A stretch of DNA of 64,000 nucleotides from positions 1 through 64,000 of the forward strand of contig NZ_QAOH01000004.1 of NCBI RefSeq assembly GCF_003050785.1, read 5' to 3'. The stretch is from Celeribacter persicus (lineage in GTDB: Bacteria > Pseudomonadota > Alphaproteobacteria > Rhodobacterales > Rhodobacteraceae). Position 1 is the first letter of the stretch; each line of letters starts with the position of its first letter. A model generated the notes under the pieces. That model was not told the DNA's origin. It did no database searches and saw only the letters and a program-made list of their open reading frames with translations. Below, piece by piece: positions 37,412 to 46,931 of this stretch. The translations under genes were made by a program, and so were the position numbers.

Positions 37412-38413
37412 TCAGGAGAAATAGCCGATCTGTTCCGCCAGCGACCGCCCCTCTTCGGTGTCCAGAATATGCGCCACCTTGGCCTTATGTGTCGCCACGG
37501 CAAAGTCATGCCATTCGGCCAGTTCCGGATCGCGGGCAAACGTCGCCCGGATCTTGCGCGCGGCAGGTGAAGGCGTGGCATAGCGCAGATCGTCATCGCC
37601 GGGGGTGTTATAACCCTTCCAATAGTTCAGAGAAGCCCCCAGCCGCTCCGTCAGCACCGCATCGCCCCGATCCACCTTGACCAGAAAGGCCTCCATGCTG
37701 CGGATGGCGTAGTGGTTGAGCTGGGCAAATTGTACCGTGCTCAGTGCATCAATCGCCTTGGCGCCACCATCTGTGTATTCCGCATCCAGCACATGACCCG
37801 ATCCGTCTCGCCAGACATAATTCGTCTGCGAAAACTCCGGTAACAAGGGACGGTGATTGCGTCGCCTGTGGAAATGGATGTCGTTGCGAAAGATCGTCTT
37901 CACCGCGTTCATGACCGGCTTGCCCGCCTGTTTCGCCGCTTCATATGCCTTGTTGCGCTGGGTGAACTGTCCCACCAGCGGCGCATCGACCAGTTCCTTC
38001 TGCCCGTTGCTGTTGTAGGGGATCGAGGTGAAGGAAATCACATCCGTCGGTCCCACCCGTTCCAGAAATCCGTCGAGGGTCTTCGACCGGGTGTTGACCT
38101 GAAGATATTCGTCCACGTCGGAGAACATGATCCAATCCGCATCGCGGTAAATGTTGAACAACGCAGCATAGCGCAGCGTCATGACATGCCAAGCGCCCTG
38201 ACTGCGTTTGAGCATACGCGGGTTGGGCACATGGGTGACATGACCCATCTCGGCCAGACGGTCGAGAATGCGGTCGGTACCGTCGTCGCAATCGTTGGTC
38301 ACGACAAAGAAATGATCGAACCCGAGGGACATGTGATGGGCCACCCAGTCGAGGATGTAGGGCCCTTCGTTCTTCATAGGGGTCACGATCATGTAGCGGC
38401 TTTTCTTCGCCAT
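37412..38413 (-). CDS. Glycosyltransferase family 2-like protein (Glyco_tranf_2_4)
   Basis: This 333-residue protein begins with the family motif IVTPMKNEGPYILDWVAHH and has the nucleotide-sugar/metal motif SDVDEYL (DVDEY at 99-103) and a later basic H-F-H-R-R-R-N segment. GT-A fold enzymes of this group decorate surface polysaccharides; donor and acceptor are unknown. It is the last gene of a six-gene minus-strand operon, separated by two bases from the RTX sulfatase gene. No membrane segment or signal is seen, so it acts in the cytoplasm. Confidence 0.82.
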   Translation of the reverse strand: MAKKSRYMIVTPMKNEGPYILDWVAHHMSLGFDHFFVVTNDCDDGTDRILDRLAEMGHVTHVPNPRMLKRSQGAWHVMTLRYAALFNIYRDADWIMFSDVDEYLQVNTRSKTLDGFLERVGPTDVISFTSIPYNSNGQKELVDAPLVGQFTQRNKAYEAAKQAGKPVMNAVKTIFRNDIHFHRRRNHRPLLPEFSQTNYVWRDGSGHVLDAEYTDGGAKAIDALSTVQFAQLNHYAIRSMEAFLVKVDRGDAVLTERLGASLNYWKGYNTPGDDDLRYATPSPAARKIRATFARDPELAEWHDFAVATHKAKVAHILDTEEGRSLAEQIGYFS

Positions 38414-38415
38414 TC

Positions 38416-40752
38416 TCAGCGCCCTTCTTCCATGCCGGTCTGTGTTGGCAGTTTCATCGTCCGGGCGACAGCCTCCACGTCCGAGATTCCTTCGAGGATC
38501 ACCACAGAGGCGCCAAGCCGGATCTGCACCTCCTCCCCAATGACGTCGATCTCCAGCTCGCCCGGCCAGTCGGACAGATCGAGCACCACCCCCGGATGCC
38601 AGTCGGTGATCCGGGTCAACCCACCATAAGCGATGACATAGCGCGTGTTGCCGGGACCACCTGTCAGCGTGTTCTCCCCGGTGCCCACAAGGATCGTGTC
38701 GTCGCCCTCTTCCGAGATCACCCGGTTGCGCCCCGGCCCGGTGTCGATCTCGGAACTGCCCGGCCCGTCGTAAATCACGTCATTGCCATGCCCGCCGAGA
38801 ATGGTGTTATGGCCTTCGTTGCCGTGAATTTCATCGTCACCCGTGCCGCCGTCGAGATGGTCATGACCACCGCCTCCCCACAGGTAATCGTTGCCCGCGC
38901 CGCCAAAGAACCGGTTGCGGTCCTTGCGCCGTTTCGAGCGCGCGATCAGCCGGTCATTGCCCGCCCCGCCGTGGAATTCCGCGCCCGCGTATTTCGGCCC
39001 GATCATCACGTCATCGCCCAGAGAGCCCTGCACCTCGATGGTCACACGCTCCGAGGTCTCGAACTCGATGGGGCTGTCGGGATGGGCAACGATGCGCAGG
39101 CGTTTGCCGTCGCGCGAACCGTCCGCATTGGCTTTCTCGTTGCGCGAGACCACCGTGGCGATGCGGATTTTCTCGACATTCGCGGGGGCATACAGCACGT
39201 AATCATCCGGCCCGGCCATGTACCACAGCGTATCCGTACCGCCGTCTTTTTCCTCAACGATCTTCTCGGCATCTGCACCATAGGCCCAGTAATCGTTATT
39301 GCCGCGCCCGCCGGCCATCACCACCGTGCCATCCACCGCCATCATCGCGTTCACGCCGTCGGCGGGGTTCTCGAAACCGCGCAGATCAAGCCCGAGGTTG
39401 AGCGCACCCCGCACAAGCTCGTCGCGCAACCGCTCAAGGGGGGCGTTCCCGACAAGGTTCGTGGTCTCGCCCGGATCGGCCACAACGTCATAGACATGCT
39501 CTTCACCGTTCGGATAGCGGAAGTAGCGATACTGGCTCAGCCCCTCGATGGAGGGCCTCACGGAAAGCGTTCCAAACACGCAAGTGATCGGCGATTTCGT
39601 GGTGTCGAAATCCCCGAAACTCTCGTCGATCAGCGGCAAAAGGCTCTGCCCCGACACCCAGTCGGGTCGGTAGGGCAGCCCCGCAAGGTCCATGATCGTC
39701 TTCGGTACATTGTGCAGCGACACCGGCAAGGCAACCTCCGTCCCCGCCTCCATCCGCGGCGACCAGACACAAAGCGGCACATGAGCGGCGCTGTCCCATT
39801 GGCTCATCTTGTGGAAACTGTCGTGATTGCCGAGATTGAAGCCGTTGTCCGAGAGCAGAAGCACCGTAGTGTTGTCGGCAATCGGGGAGGCCTCCAGCGC
39901 ATCCATGAAGCGCCCGATCTCGTGATCCACATGCGAGCAAGCGGCGAAATAGGCGCGCACCACCTGCCGCCAGCCCTCATCCCCCGCCTTCTCCGGCGTC
40001 CATTGGCCGTTGACGATATAGGCGAGCTCATAAACCGCCATGCCCGGCTGCGGGCCGTGGTAATCCTCTTCGGCGGCAATCTCCGGCCAGACGATCTTGT
40101 CGACATCATACATCTGATAGAACCGGTCCGGCGTCACCAGATTGTAATGCGGATGCTTGAACCCGAGCTGGATCAGATGCCGCCGTTTGGGGTCGATCTT
40201 AGGCAGATGCTCGATGGCATTCTGCGCCACCCAGTAATCGAAAAACCTGTCGTCCTGTGAGCCGTCGTCATTCGGGTGATTGACGCCCGCAACGCCCGGC
40301 CCCTTACCGTCCAGATAGTCCTTGACGCCCTTGCGCCCGCCCTTGTCGTTGGCCTCAACGTCGTGATGGAACAACAGACGTTTGTACTCCTCGGGCATTG
40401 CCTTGTAATTGCCGTCGGTTTTGCCGGTGGTAAAGGTCTCGAACCCCGCCCGCCGCAGGTCGTATTGCCAGGCAGCCGTCGGCGGCAGCACATCGCGCCA
40501 CAGCCGGTTGAGGTCCACAAGCCCGGTGCGGAACGGCGACAGCCCGGTCGCAAGTTCGGCGCGGCAAGGCGCGCAGAGCGGCACCGTCGCATAGGCATTC
40601 GTGAACCGCGCGCCGCGTGCCATCAGCCGGTCGATATTGGGCGTCCTGATCTCGATCCCGAAGGCGTTGCGCCATGTGAAAATGTCGATCATGTCATCAA
40701 TCCAGATGACACAGATATTGTCGCCCTGGACGCTTTCGCGATCAAATCCCAT
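38416..40752 (-). CDS. Sulfatase with C-terminal RTX (calcium-binding) repeats
   Basis: In this 778-residue protein residues 10-490 are a type I sulfatase. Metal-binding IDDMID lies near 18-23. The formylglycine site is LCAPCRAELATG, fitting C-x-P-x-R-x4-TG with Cys60 to be converted. Also present are LLSDNGFNLGNHDSF and HVPLCVW. Residues 594-700 carry RTX nonapeptide repeats (GGAGNDYLWGG, GGTGDDEIHG, GGHGNDVIYDG), a type I secretion hallmark. There is no N-terminal signal peptide, consistent with C-terminal export. It would remove sulfate from a secreted or environmental glycan. The start at 40752 has AGGAGG six bases upstream and overlaps the preceding gene by 11 bases. No type I transporter is in the operon. 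Confidence 0.88.
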   Translation of the reverse strand: MGFDRESVQGDNICVIWIDDMIDIFTWRNAFGIEIRTPNIDRLMARGARFTNAYATVPLCAPCRAELATGLSPFRTGLVDLNRLWRDVLPPTAAWQYDLRRAGFETFTTGKTDGNYKAMPEEYKRLLFHHDVEANDKGGRKGVKDYLDGKGPGVAGVNHPNDDGSQDDRFFDYWVAQNAIEHLPKIDPKRRHLIQLGFKHPHYNLVTPDRFYQMYDVDKIVWPEIAAEEDYHGPQPGMAVYELAYIVNGQWTPEKAGDEGWRQVVRAYFAACSHVDHEIGRFMDALEASPIADNTTVLLLSDNGFNLGNHDSFHKMSQWDSAAHVPLCVWSPRMEAGTEVALPVSLHNVPKTIMDLAGLPYRPDWVSGQSLLPLIDESFGDFDTTKSPITCVFGTLSVRPSIEGLSQYRYFRYPNGEEHVYDVVADPGETTNLVGNAPLERLRDELVRGALNLGLDLRGFENPADGVNAMMAVDGTVVMAGGRGNNDYWAYGADAEKIVEEKDGGTDTLWYMAGPDDYVLYAPANVEKIRIATVVSRNEKANADGSRDGKRLRIVAHPDSPIEFETSERVTIEVQGSLGDDVMIGPKYAGAEFHGGAGNDRLIARSKRRKDRNRFFGGAGNDYLWGGGGHDHLDGGTGDDEIHGNEGHNTILGGHGNDVIYDGPGSSEIDTGPGRNRVISEEGDDTILVGTGENTLTGGPGNTRYVIAYGGLTRITDWHPGVVLDLSDWPGELEIDVIGEEVQIRLGASVVILEGISDVEAVARTMKLPTQTGMEEGR

Positions 40753-41473
40753 AGGCCGCCTCCTTCTGCCAACAGGCAATCAACTTGTCATAGCGCTCGC
40801 CCGCGAAAACATCTTCCCCCGCCCAGATCCAGAGCCGCGCGATCTGTGCCTCGCCCAGCGTCTTGACGATCCCGGCGCGGTCACTGCGACAGCCGATGAA
40901 AAGGTCATGGAACCCGCTCTCCAACCCCGAGGGCACGGCAAGCCCACCCGGCGTCTCACCATTCACAGCGAGCTTCATCTTGCCACCCTCGACCGAGGCA
41001 CAGACCAGCGTAAAACGCCCCTCGGAAAGCGGACAGGGCCGGGTCAGACCTGCCACACCATCACGGAATTTCAACTCCACCACCCCGTCGCTCTCGGTCA
41101 GGAACAGGTAATCGCGCCCCTCACGCGGATTCAGCGTCATCAACGTGCCCGCCCGACCAAGCGGGGAGGCGAACACCACCGCCACGCTGAACCGGGGCTG
41201 ATCGAGCAGCAGTTCCTCATGGGCAAACCCGCAATTCACCCCGTCGCGCAGCCGCAAGACCGGGCGCGCGCCAAGTGTTTCCTGCCGCGCATGACCTTCG
41301 TTGGGTTTCGACGGACGCGCGAGCCGCATCCCCGAACGATCGCGCCAACCGGTCACTGTGTCACCCTCGATCACCAGACCCGCCGCATCGAAAACGATCC
41401 CGCCGGGGTCCTCGGCGGCTCCCGGTTCCAGCAACAAAGCGCCTTGCGGCAGATCCAGATCGACATAAAGCAT
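40742..41473 (-). CDS. LamG/concanavalin-like lectin-fold protein
   Basis: This 243-residue beta-rich protein has the feel of a concanavalin A-like (LamG_3) jelly-roll: GWRDRSGMRLARPS, RFSVAVVFASPLGRAGTLMTL, GRFTLVCASVEGGKMKLAVNGE, DLFIGCRSDRAGIVKTLGEAQIARLWIW. Such folds bind glycans. No signal peptide is visible. It overlaps the upstream unknown gene by one base (ATGA type) and the sulfatase start by 11 bases, so the three proteins are made together. The sugar bound is unknown. Confidence 0.65.
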   Translation of the reverse strand: MLYVDLDLPQGALLLEPGAAEDPGGIVFDAAGLVIEGDTVTGWRDRSGMRLARPSKPNEGHARQETLGARPVLRLRDGVNCGFAHEELLLDQPRFSVAVVFASPLGRAGTLMTLNPREGRDYLFLTESDGVVELKFRDGVAGLTRPCPLSEGRFTLVCASVEGGKMKLAVNGETPGGLAVPSGLESGFHDLFIGCRSDRAGIVKTLGEAQIARLWIWAGEDVFAGERYDKLIACWQKEAAYGI

Positions 41474-42870
41474 CAGCCATGCACCTCAAGTCGGGCGGGT
41501 AAAGCCCAGCGTTTCACATCCGGCGCGAGCACGGAGGTCCAAGTATCGCGCAGCGCACCGGGACCGTCCCAGGCATAACTCAGCATCAGCCCCTTGCGCG
41601 GGGCCTCCTGCGTCAACTCGATCAGGATATCGCGCGGCTCCTCCGGGTCCACTGTAACGGAGGCTGTCTCCACCGCCCCCTCAGGTCCCTCGATCCGCAA
41701 TCCGTGATCGACACCGGCCCCGAACGGGTCGTCAGCGTCGATCACCAGAGGCTCTGCGGCGTCGGAGCGCAACCGGATCATCCGCTCCCCCTCCCACTCG
41801 GCCAGAAGCAACCGCGGACAATGCCAATTCCGTCCGGCCTCCATCTCCATGAGCGCCGCCGCCTCGGTGCGGGCGCGCTGGCGCATGGCCTCATCGGTCG
41901 GACGCAGGGTCGCATTCATCTTCATCGCATAACTCGGAAGGGTAAAAACCGGCCCCATCTCGCCGCCATAAACCGCCAGTTCCCATTGCGCCTGCCGCCG
42001 GTCACGACCGGGCACAGAGGCCGTGGTGTCGAACACCATCAACACCGGCACCGGACGCAGGTCGATCTTCCAAAACGCCCGCGCCAATGTTTCAAGCAAG
42101 CCACGCATCGCGGAGGCGAACTCCGCCTCCAGCGTCAGAATGTCTTCGAGCACGAAATCGACGCTGAGAGCGGCAAGTTTCGCGGGTTTATCCAAAGTTG
42201 CGGCCAGCGCCTTGAGATTGGCGGCGGCCCGCATCAGGTTCCCAAACGCCTTGCCCGCCGCCAGATCGGCCAGAGACGCGGCGCGATCCGTCTCGCAACG
42301 CGTCAGCATCAGCGGCAGCCCGCGCCCGGCCTTTTGCCGGAGCCGCAGCATTTCTTCGGCCAGAAGCGCGTCCTGCGTCTGCTCGCGCAACCCTTCGGCG
42401 CGAGCGGTCTCCGGCGCATCCTCGATCCCGGCCATACCGACCGCGCCAATGTCATCTTCGGGGGCAACGACGTGATAGGGATAATCCCCCTGCCCTGGAA
42501 TGGCCCGAGTGCGCCGCGCACCACCGAGGCTCAACACGCCCAGCACCGGCCCCGGCGTCTCCGCCAGAATGGCCCCGCCCGTGACTGCCCGACGATAGCC
42601 ACGCGGCCCCGCCATACCCGGCAGATTAGCATCGAAAAAAATCCAGTCACCCATCGCCCGCAAGTTCCAGGCATCGAGATCGCCCAGCATCTCCGCGTCC
42701 ATCGGAGCAAAGAGGCGCTGACGCAGATCCGCAACGACCTGATCGGAGAGTTTCAGGATCAGCCCGGTCTCGTCGAACCGGATCACATCACCGTTGCGCG
42801 CGCGCAAAAGCACCCGCCCGTCACCGCCCCGTTCATTCTCCTGTTCGCTGCGCCTGTCGTCGGAAGACAT
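41473..42870 (-). CDS. Unknown protein of the sulfatase/lectin operon
   Basis: I do not recognise a family. This 465-residue protein has no signal peptide or membrane helices. It starts with a polar Asp/Glu/Arg-rich stretch. The central part alternates helices and strands (ALSVDFVLEDI, VPVLMVFDTTASVPG), faintly like SGNH/sialate O-acetylesterase folds, but I see no clear catalytic Ser-Asp-His set. The C-terminal 100 residues are beta-rich. The start ATG at 42870 has GGGACAGG upstream. Its last base is shared with the next ATG, so it is coupled to the LamG-like gene. Its place between glycosyltransferases and a sulfatase suggests a role in glycan modification or surface attachment. Confidence 0.6.
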   Translation of the reverse strand: MSSDDRRSEQENERGGDGRVLLRARNGDVIRFDETGLILKLSDQVVADLRQRLFAPMDAEMLGDLDAWNLRAMGDWIFFDANLPGMAGPRGYRRAVTGGAILAETPGPVLGVLSLGGARRTRAIPGQGDYPYHVVAPEDDIGAVGMAGIEDAPETARAEGLREQTQDALLAEEMLRLRQKAGRGLPLMLTRCETDRAASLADLAAGKAFGNLMRAAANLKALAATLDKPAKLAALSVDFVLEDILTLEAEFASAMRGLLETLARAFWKIDLRPVPVLMVFDTTASVPGRDRRQAQWELAVYGGEMGPVFTLPSYAMKMNATLRPTDEAMRQRARTEAAALMEMEAGRNWHCPRLLLAEWEGERMIRLRSDAAEPLVIDADDPFGAGVDHGLRIEGPEGAVETASVTVDPEEPRDILIELTQEAPRKGLMLSYAWDGPGALRDTWTSVLAPDVKRWALPARLEVHG

Positions 42871-42947
42871 CACCTGTCCCTGTTGAAATCTGTCTGGAAG
42901 ATAGTCCGAAATGGATCGCCCTGTCACGCCGTCACGTCGGGGTGCGC

Positions 42948-44744
42948 TCAAGGGGCGCGGTTGCGGTCGAACACCAGCATGCCGCGATCCTGCCAATCTT
43001 CGTTCAGGGTGAACCCGAGACCTACAAGCGCCTCCGTATAGGACTCCTGTGGGCCCTCCTCGCTGAACAGCTCCATCGGCAGGATGATCCGCCGCAACCG
43101 ATCTAGCGTCATCTTCATAAGCACGCCGGACGTCACATCGCGGTCGCAGATACGCAGCACCGAGGGCCGGAAATCCTTGGCATAGGCGAGAAACCCGCTG
43201 GCCTCATCCTGACCGTCGCTGGCAAAGACCAGCGGCCCGTCGGTGACCCGGAGCCGGGAACTGTCCATGAGATCGTTGCGTCGCGCCAGTCCTTCAGTCA
43301 CACGGGCGATGTCGGGACGGCTGTGCTGGGCCATGGCAACGAGATCGGGCACGGTCTTGAGCGCCTGAAGCACCACAACGCCTGCCTCCCCACCGATGTT
43401 GAGAAAGCGGTCTCCGGCCTGCAACTGGCCCGTGATATAGCGCATGTGACGGCGGGCGTATTTCCCGGCCGCGATCTGATCCAGCGCATCGGGTCCGAAG
43501 ACAGCGGCATCGGCGGGGATCATGATGGCATGGTTGGCGGCCACCTCGACATGCGGATTGTCCTGCAGGCGCACTTTCGGCGGCAGGAAATCGTCGTGCC
43601 AACCATCCGCGACCGGGTTGCGACGCTCTTCTTTCGGCTTGTCGGAGACGGTTTTCTCGACCTCGCTCATCAGCGCTGCGATCTTGGCCGGGTCACGCGC
43701 CTGCGGCGGTTTGGCGACAACCTTGTTGATCGGCACCTTCCCCGCCTCGATCAGCCCTCGCTTCATCTCGGCATAAGCTTCGGTCTGTTTGTACTCATTG
43801 AGACGCGCCTCGACACGCTCAAGGGCGGCAAAATGCAGCTTGTTCAGAACCGGGTCTTTCAAAAGCTCCGCCATGATCTCCGCACGGCGTTTCGCATGGC
43901 GCAGAATCGAGTCGTCTTTCACCTCGTTGCGGTCCTGAAGCGACCAGTAATCGGCGTTGTACTTGTCTTTCTTGTTGTTGACGTTGCCGCGGAACTTGCG
44001 GATTGCATAGGCGTCGATGCCCTTGACCGCGTAGTGGTTCATCTGCGCCCAGTCGTAGCCGAGCGTGCGCCGGATCGACCGCCAGCCGCGGAACTTGAAA
44101 TAATCCTCCATCGGCGCGCCGGAACCGTTGAGCCAATGCACGGTCTCGGGGAAACCGTCCTTGAGATGCTTGGTCTTGATCTTCGGGCGGTGGATGCCGA
44201 GCTTCCAGTATTCCGGATCGAACTTGAACAGCGTCTTCACCCCCCAGCCCTTGTTCCACAAAGGCGGTGCGGCGTAGAGATATTGCTCGGTCACCGGATC
44301 GCGCGACCAGTCCTCGACATAGCCGGAGCCGAAAATCCGCCAAGTAATAACGATGCCGTTGGCGCCCTTTTCCTCCGCCTCGCTCAACATGCCGTCCAGC
44401 GTACCGTCGCCATGTTTGATGCAGAGGAACTCGTCGGCATCGAACACCAAAACCCAGTCTGCCGCACCGACCAGAGGCTCCTCCTGCGCATAGTTGAGCG
44501 CGGAGGGCTGCGGTTTGATGCCTTCGGGGATGTCATTGCGCCGGTGATAGCCCAGCCCCAGCTCTTCGAGCCGGATCAGCATATCGTCCGTGCCGTCGCT
44601 GCAATCGTTGGTGTAGACGAGAATGTCCGTAAAACCGACCGCCATGTGATGGGCGAACCACTCCAGAAGATAGGGCGCTTCGTCCTTCATCATCGACACG
44701 GCCATCACCGTGCCATGCGGACTGACATGCTTTTTCAGGGCCAT
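42948..44744 (-). CDS. Glycosyltransferase fused to a degenerate FkbM-like domain
   Basis: In this 598-residue protein residues 10-330 are a Glyco_tranf_2_4 enzyme: MMKDEAPYLLEWFAHHM, and metal motif FDADEF at 101-106. After a charged linker (about 340-400) comes a second domain laid out like FkbM methyltransferases: GDRFLNIGGEAGVVVLQAL in the SAM-motif place, VLRICDRDVTSGVL where FkbM has KIDVEG, and a final strand. The glycine pattern and acidic residue are altered, so methyl transfer is doubtful and the domain may be structural. It is second in the six-gene operon, ten bases after the DxD glycosyltransferase. Confidence 0.75.
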   Translation of the reverse strand: MALKKHVSPHGTVMAVSMMKDEAPYLLEWFAHHMAVGFTDILVYTNDCSDGTDDMLIRLEELGLGYHRRNDIPEGIKPQPSALNYAQEEPLVGAADWVLVFDADEFLCIKHGDGTLDGMLSEAEEKGANGIVITWRIFGSGYVEDWSRDPVTEQYLYAAPPLWNKGWGVKTLFKFDPEYWKLGIHRPKIKTKHLKDGFPETVHWLNGSGAPMEDYFKFRGWRSIRRTLGYDWAQMNHYAVKGIDAYAIRKFRGNVNNKKDKYNADYWSLQDRNEVKDDSILRHAKRRAEIMAELLKDPVLNKLHFAALERVEARLNEYKQTEAYAEMKRGLIEAGKVPINKVVAKPPQARDPAKIAALMSEVEKTVSDKPKEERRNPVADGWHDDFLPPKVRLQDNPHVEVAANHAIMIPADAAVFGPDALDQIAAGKYARRHMRYITGQLQAGDRFLNIGGEAGVVVLQALKTVPDLVAMAQHSRPDIARVTEGLARRNDLMDSSRLRVTDGPLVFASDGQDEASGFLAYAKDFRPSVLRICDRDVTSGVLMKMTLDRLRRIILPMELFSEEGPQESYTEALVGLGFTLNEDWQDRGMLVFDRNRAP

Positions 44745-44753
44745 GCCGTGCGA

Positions 44754-45563
44754 TCACTCCAACGCCAGAGACGGGTCGATGCCCACCTCCTTGCACATAC
44801 GATCGGCATAAGAATTCTCCAGCGGCACGTTCTTGCGCCACCACGGCTTGGTGCCGTTGGTGTAGAGATGCACGCTCACGGTGTTCTCGGTGAACCAGCC
44901 TTCGACACGCCCGTAGGGATCGTAGAAAATGTCGTTGAGCTGGAATGGCACCGGATAGAGCACATCGTTGGTCATCGCGCGCTCGATGTCACCGGTCTGT
45001 TGCGCGAAATAGGTGAAGGCCTGCGGCCCGAAGGCCGTGCGCTCGGTTTTGTAGATTCGGACCGGCAGCGGGATGGACGGATCGAGCCGGTCCATTTTCT
45101 TGCGCTGGTTCTTGTTCCACCAGGCCGGATAATCAGGCAGGTTCTCGTAGTAATCCAGCAGACGGTCCATCAACTCGCCCTTCTGCGGGATACCCACCAC
45201 ACCGCAGTTGAGCGCCCCGCGCATACCGTGGCCCGCATAGATATGCTCCCATTCATCCGGGAAGGGTTTGTGGCAAAACGCGTCGCAGTCGATCCAGATC
45301 GCGCCGGTCTTCTGGATCATCTTGTAACGGAACACGTTGGACAGGAAGGAAGCGGAAGTGTTCTCCACCACGCTCATGTCGATGTCCATGATCTCGGAGG
45401 CCGGGCGGATTTCGACGCCTTCGGGCGCGTTCGTCACCTCATCGGTGCAATAGAGCGTCGTGGGATGACCATGACGCAGGTGCGACTTGAGACACAGCTG
45501 ATTGAGATATTGCAGCTTGTCGCCAATCCAAAGGGAGGCGACGGGGCGACGGTTCAGTTCCAT
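44754..45563 (-). CDS. DxD-motif glycosyltransferase
   Basis: This 269-residue GT-A-like protein begins MELNRRPVASLWIGDKLQYL. The region SNVFRYKMIQKTGAIWIDCDAFC contains the D-x-D metal motif (92-94) typical of sugar-binding DxD transferases (GT32/capsular type). No membrane helix is present. The start at 45563 is chosen by homology-like N-terminus; the ribosome site is weak (AGAG) and the frame is open further upstream. It is first gene of the minus-strand operon running to 37412, facing a divergent GT61-like gene across about 240 bases of promoter DNA. Confidence 0.75.
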   Translation of the reverse strand: MELNRRPVASLWIGDKLQYLNQLCLKSHLRHGHPTTLYCTDEVTNAPEGVEIRPASEIMDIDMSVVENTSASFLSNVFRYKMIQKTGAIWIDCDAFCHKPFPDEWEHIYAGHGMRGALNCGVVGIPQKGELMDRLLDYYENLPDYPAWWNKNQRKKMDRLDPSIPLPVRIYKTERTAFGPQAFTYFAQQTGDIERAMTNDVLYPVPFQLNDIFYDPYGRVEGWFTENTVSVHLYTNGTKPWWRKNVPLENSYADRMCKEVGIDPSLALE

Positions 45564-45805
45564 GATGATGATAATCTCTGCCCTGGTTGACCAAATGAAC
45601 AGGGTCTGCGCCCTTTTCCTGCGGAGCTTATCCCATTGCACCCGGGCCTGTCTATCGCCCTGCAACGGCCGCAGACGGGGAAAATCTCTGGAAATCGCGC
45701 GGAAACCGACGCTTGGCCCAGCCTGTCGCCAGCGCAACACGATTGCGCCCCAGGCGATCTGTGCTAATCTCCGCCCCACAGGCCAAAAGTAACGAGATCC
45801 CTCCC

Positions 45806-46912
45806 GTGTTCAATCCCCAGACCCCGCTGACCGGTGACATCGTCACACTCGAAAATGCGCTCATCGTGCCATGGGGAGAAGGTCGCAAGCGCGGCATTTC
45901 ACGCCCCGCCGGTATTTATGATGCGGATGGGACCTACCAGCCTCTCAGCCAGTGTTTTCGCAACACCTCTGCCGTCACGACGACCGAACCGAAAGGGCCG
46001 GTTCCCGAGACGGAGGAGGAGCTGAAGGGCACATGGCTCTATGGCGGCCTGCTCTATCAGCACTTCGGGCACGCGCTTCTGGAATCCACCTCCCGGCTCT
46101 GGGCCCGCAGCGTGATGCCCGAGGTCGAGAACGTCGCCTTCCTGATGAAAAAGCAGGTGAACAGGCCCGGTCGCTTCACCCGCCCCATGAAGCCGATGAT
46201 CGACATGTTCGCGGGCGGGATCGGCGAAATGGCCGGGATCAAGGCTCCGACACGCGTCGAACGTCTCGTCCTTGCCCCGCAGGCCTTTGGCACTGGCGAC
46301 ATGATCGCCGGAAGCCCGGATTTTCGCGCCCACGTCCACAGGGTGCTGACCGACCGCGTCAAACCTGTGGGACCGGAAAAGATCTACATTTCCCGCACGG
46401 AGCTTTATTCGAAACGCGGCCGCTATTTTGCCGAAGACCGGATTGAGGCTCTGCTCGAAGCAGAGGGTTATCACATCTACCACCCGCAGCTTCACGATCT
46501 CGACGCGCAGGCGGCGCAATACGCCGCCGCTCATACCATTATCTCAAGTGACAATTCCGCCCTGCACATGGCCGCTTTCTTCGCCCGGCCCAACAGCCGT
46601 CTGGCAATCATCCAGCGCCGCCCCGCCGATGTGCTCGACGATTACCTGAGGCAATACGAGTGGTTCGCCGACGTCCATGTCAATGTGATTGATGCCCTCA
46701 ATGGCCGTTATTATCAGTTCGACGGCGCTGGCCAATCCAATGAGCTTTACGCCGAACTGGATTTTCCAACCCTCGGACGTGATCTGGTCGAGAACGGGTA
46801 TATTCGCGACACCTCCGGTTGGGACAATCCCGCCCCGGAAACGATCGAAGCGGAACGCAGACGTCTGAGCGAGAAACTGGGCATCGACATCCGCCCTTTC
46901 GAAATCTCCTGA
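45806..46912 (+). CDS. GT61-like glycosyltransferase (DUF563)
   Basis: This 368-residue protein has the GT61 pattern: WLYGGLLYQHFGHALLES, where the family has N-W-x-H-x-x-x, then KIYISRTELYSKRGRYFAEDRIEALLEAEGY and the C-terminal IISSDNSALHMAAFF. GT61 enzymes transfer xylose or other pentoses/hexoses in several systems; the donor here is unknown. The GTG start at 45806 was chosen by family position; GAGAT lies upstream. It is divergent from the six-gene operon and convergent with the UDP-glucuronate epimerase gene. Confidence 0.8.
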   Translation: MFNPQTPLTGDIVTLENALIVPWGEGRKRGISRPAGIYDADGTYQPLSQCFRNTSAVTTTEPKGPVPETEEELKGTWLYGGLLYQHFGHALLESTSRLWARSVMPEVENVAFLMKKQVNRPGRFTRPMKPMIDMFAGGIGEMAGIKAPTRVERLVLAPQAFGTGDMIAGSPDFRAHVHRVLTDRVKPVGPEKIYISRTELYSKRGRYFAEDRIEALLEAEGYHIYHPQLHDLDAQAAQYAAAHTIISSDNSALHMAAFFARPNSRLAIIQRRPADVLDDYLRQYEWFADVHVNVIDALNGRYYQFDGAGQSNELYAELDFPTLGRDLVENGYIRDTSGWDNPAPETIEAERRRLSEKLGIDIRPFEIS

Positions 46913-46931
46913 CAGGGCCGCCCCCGCGCGA

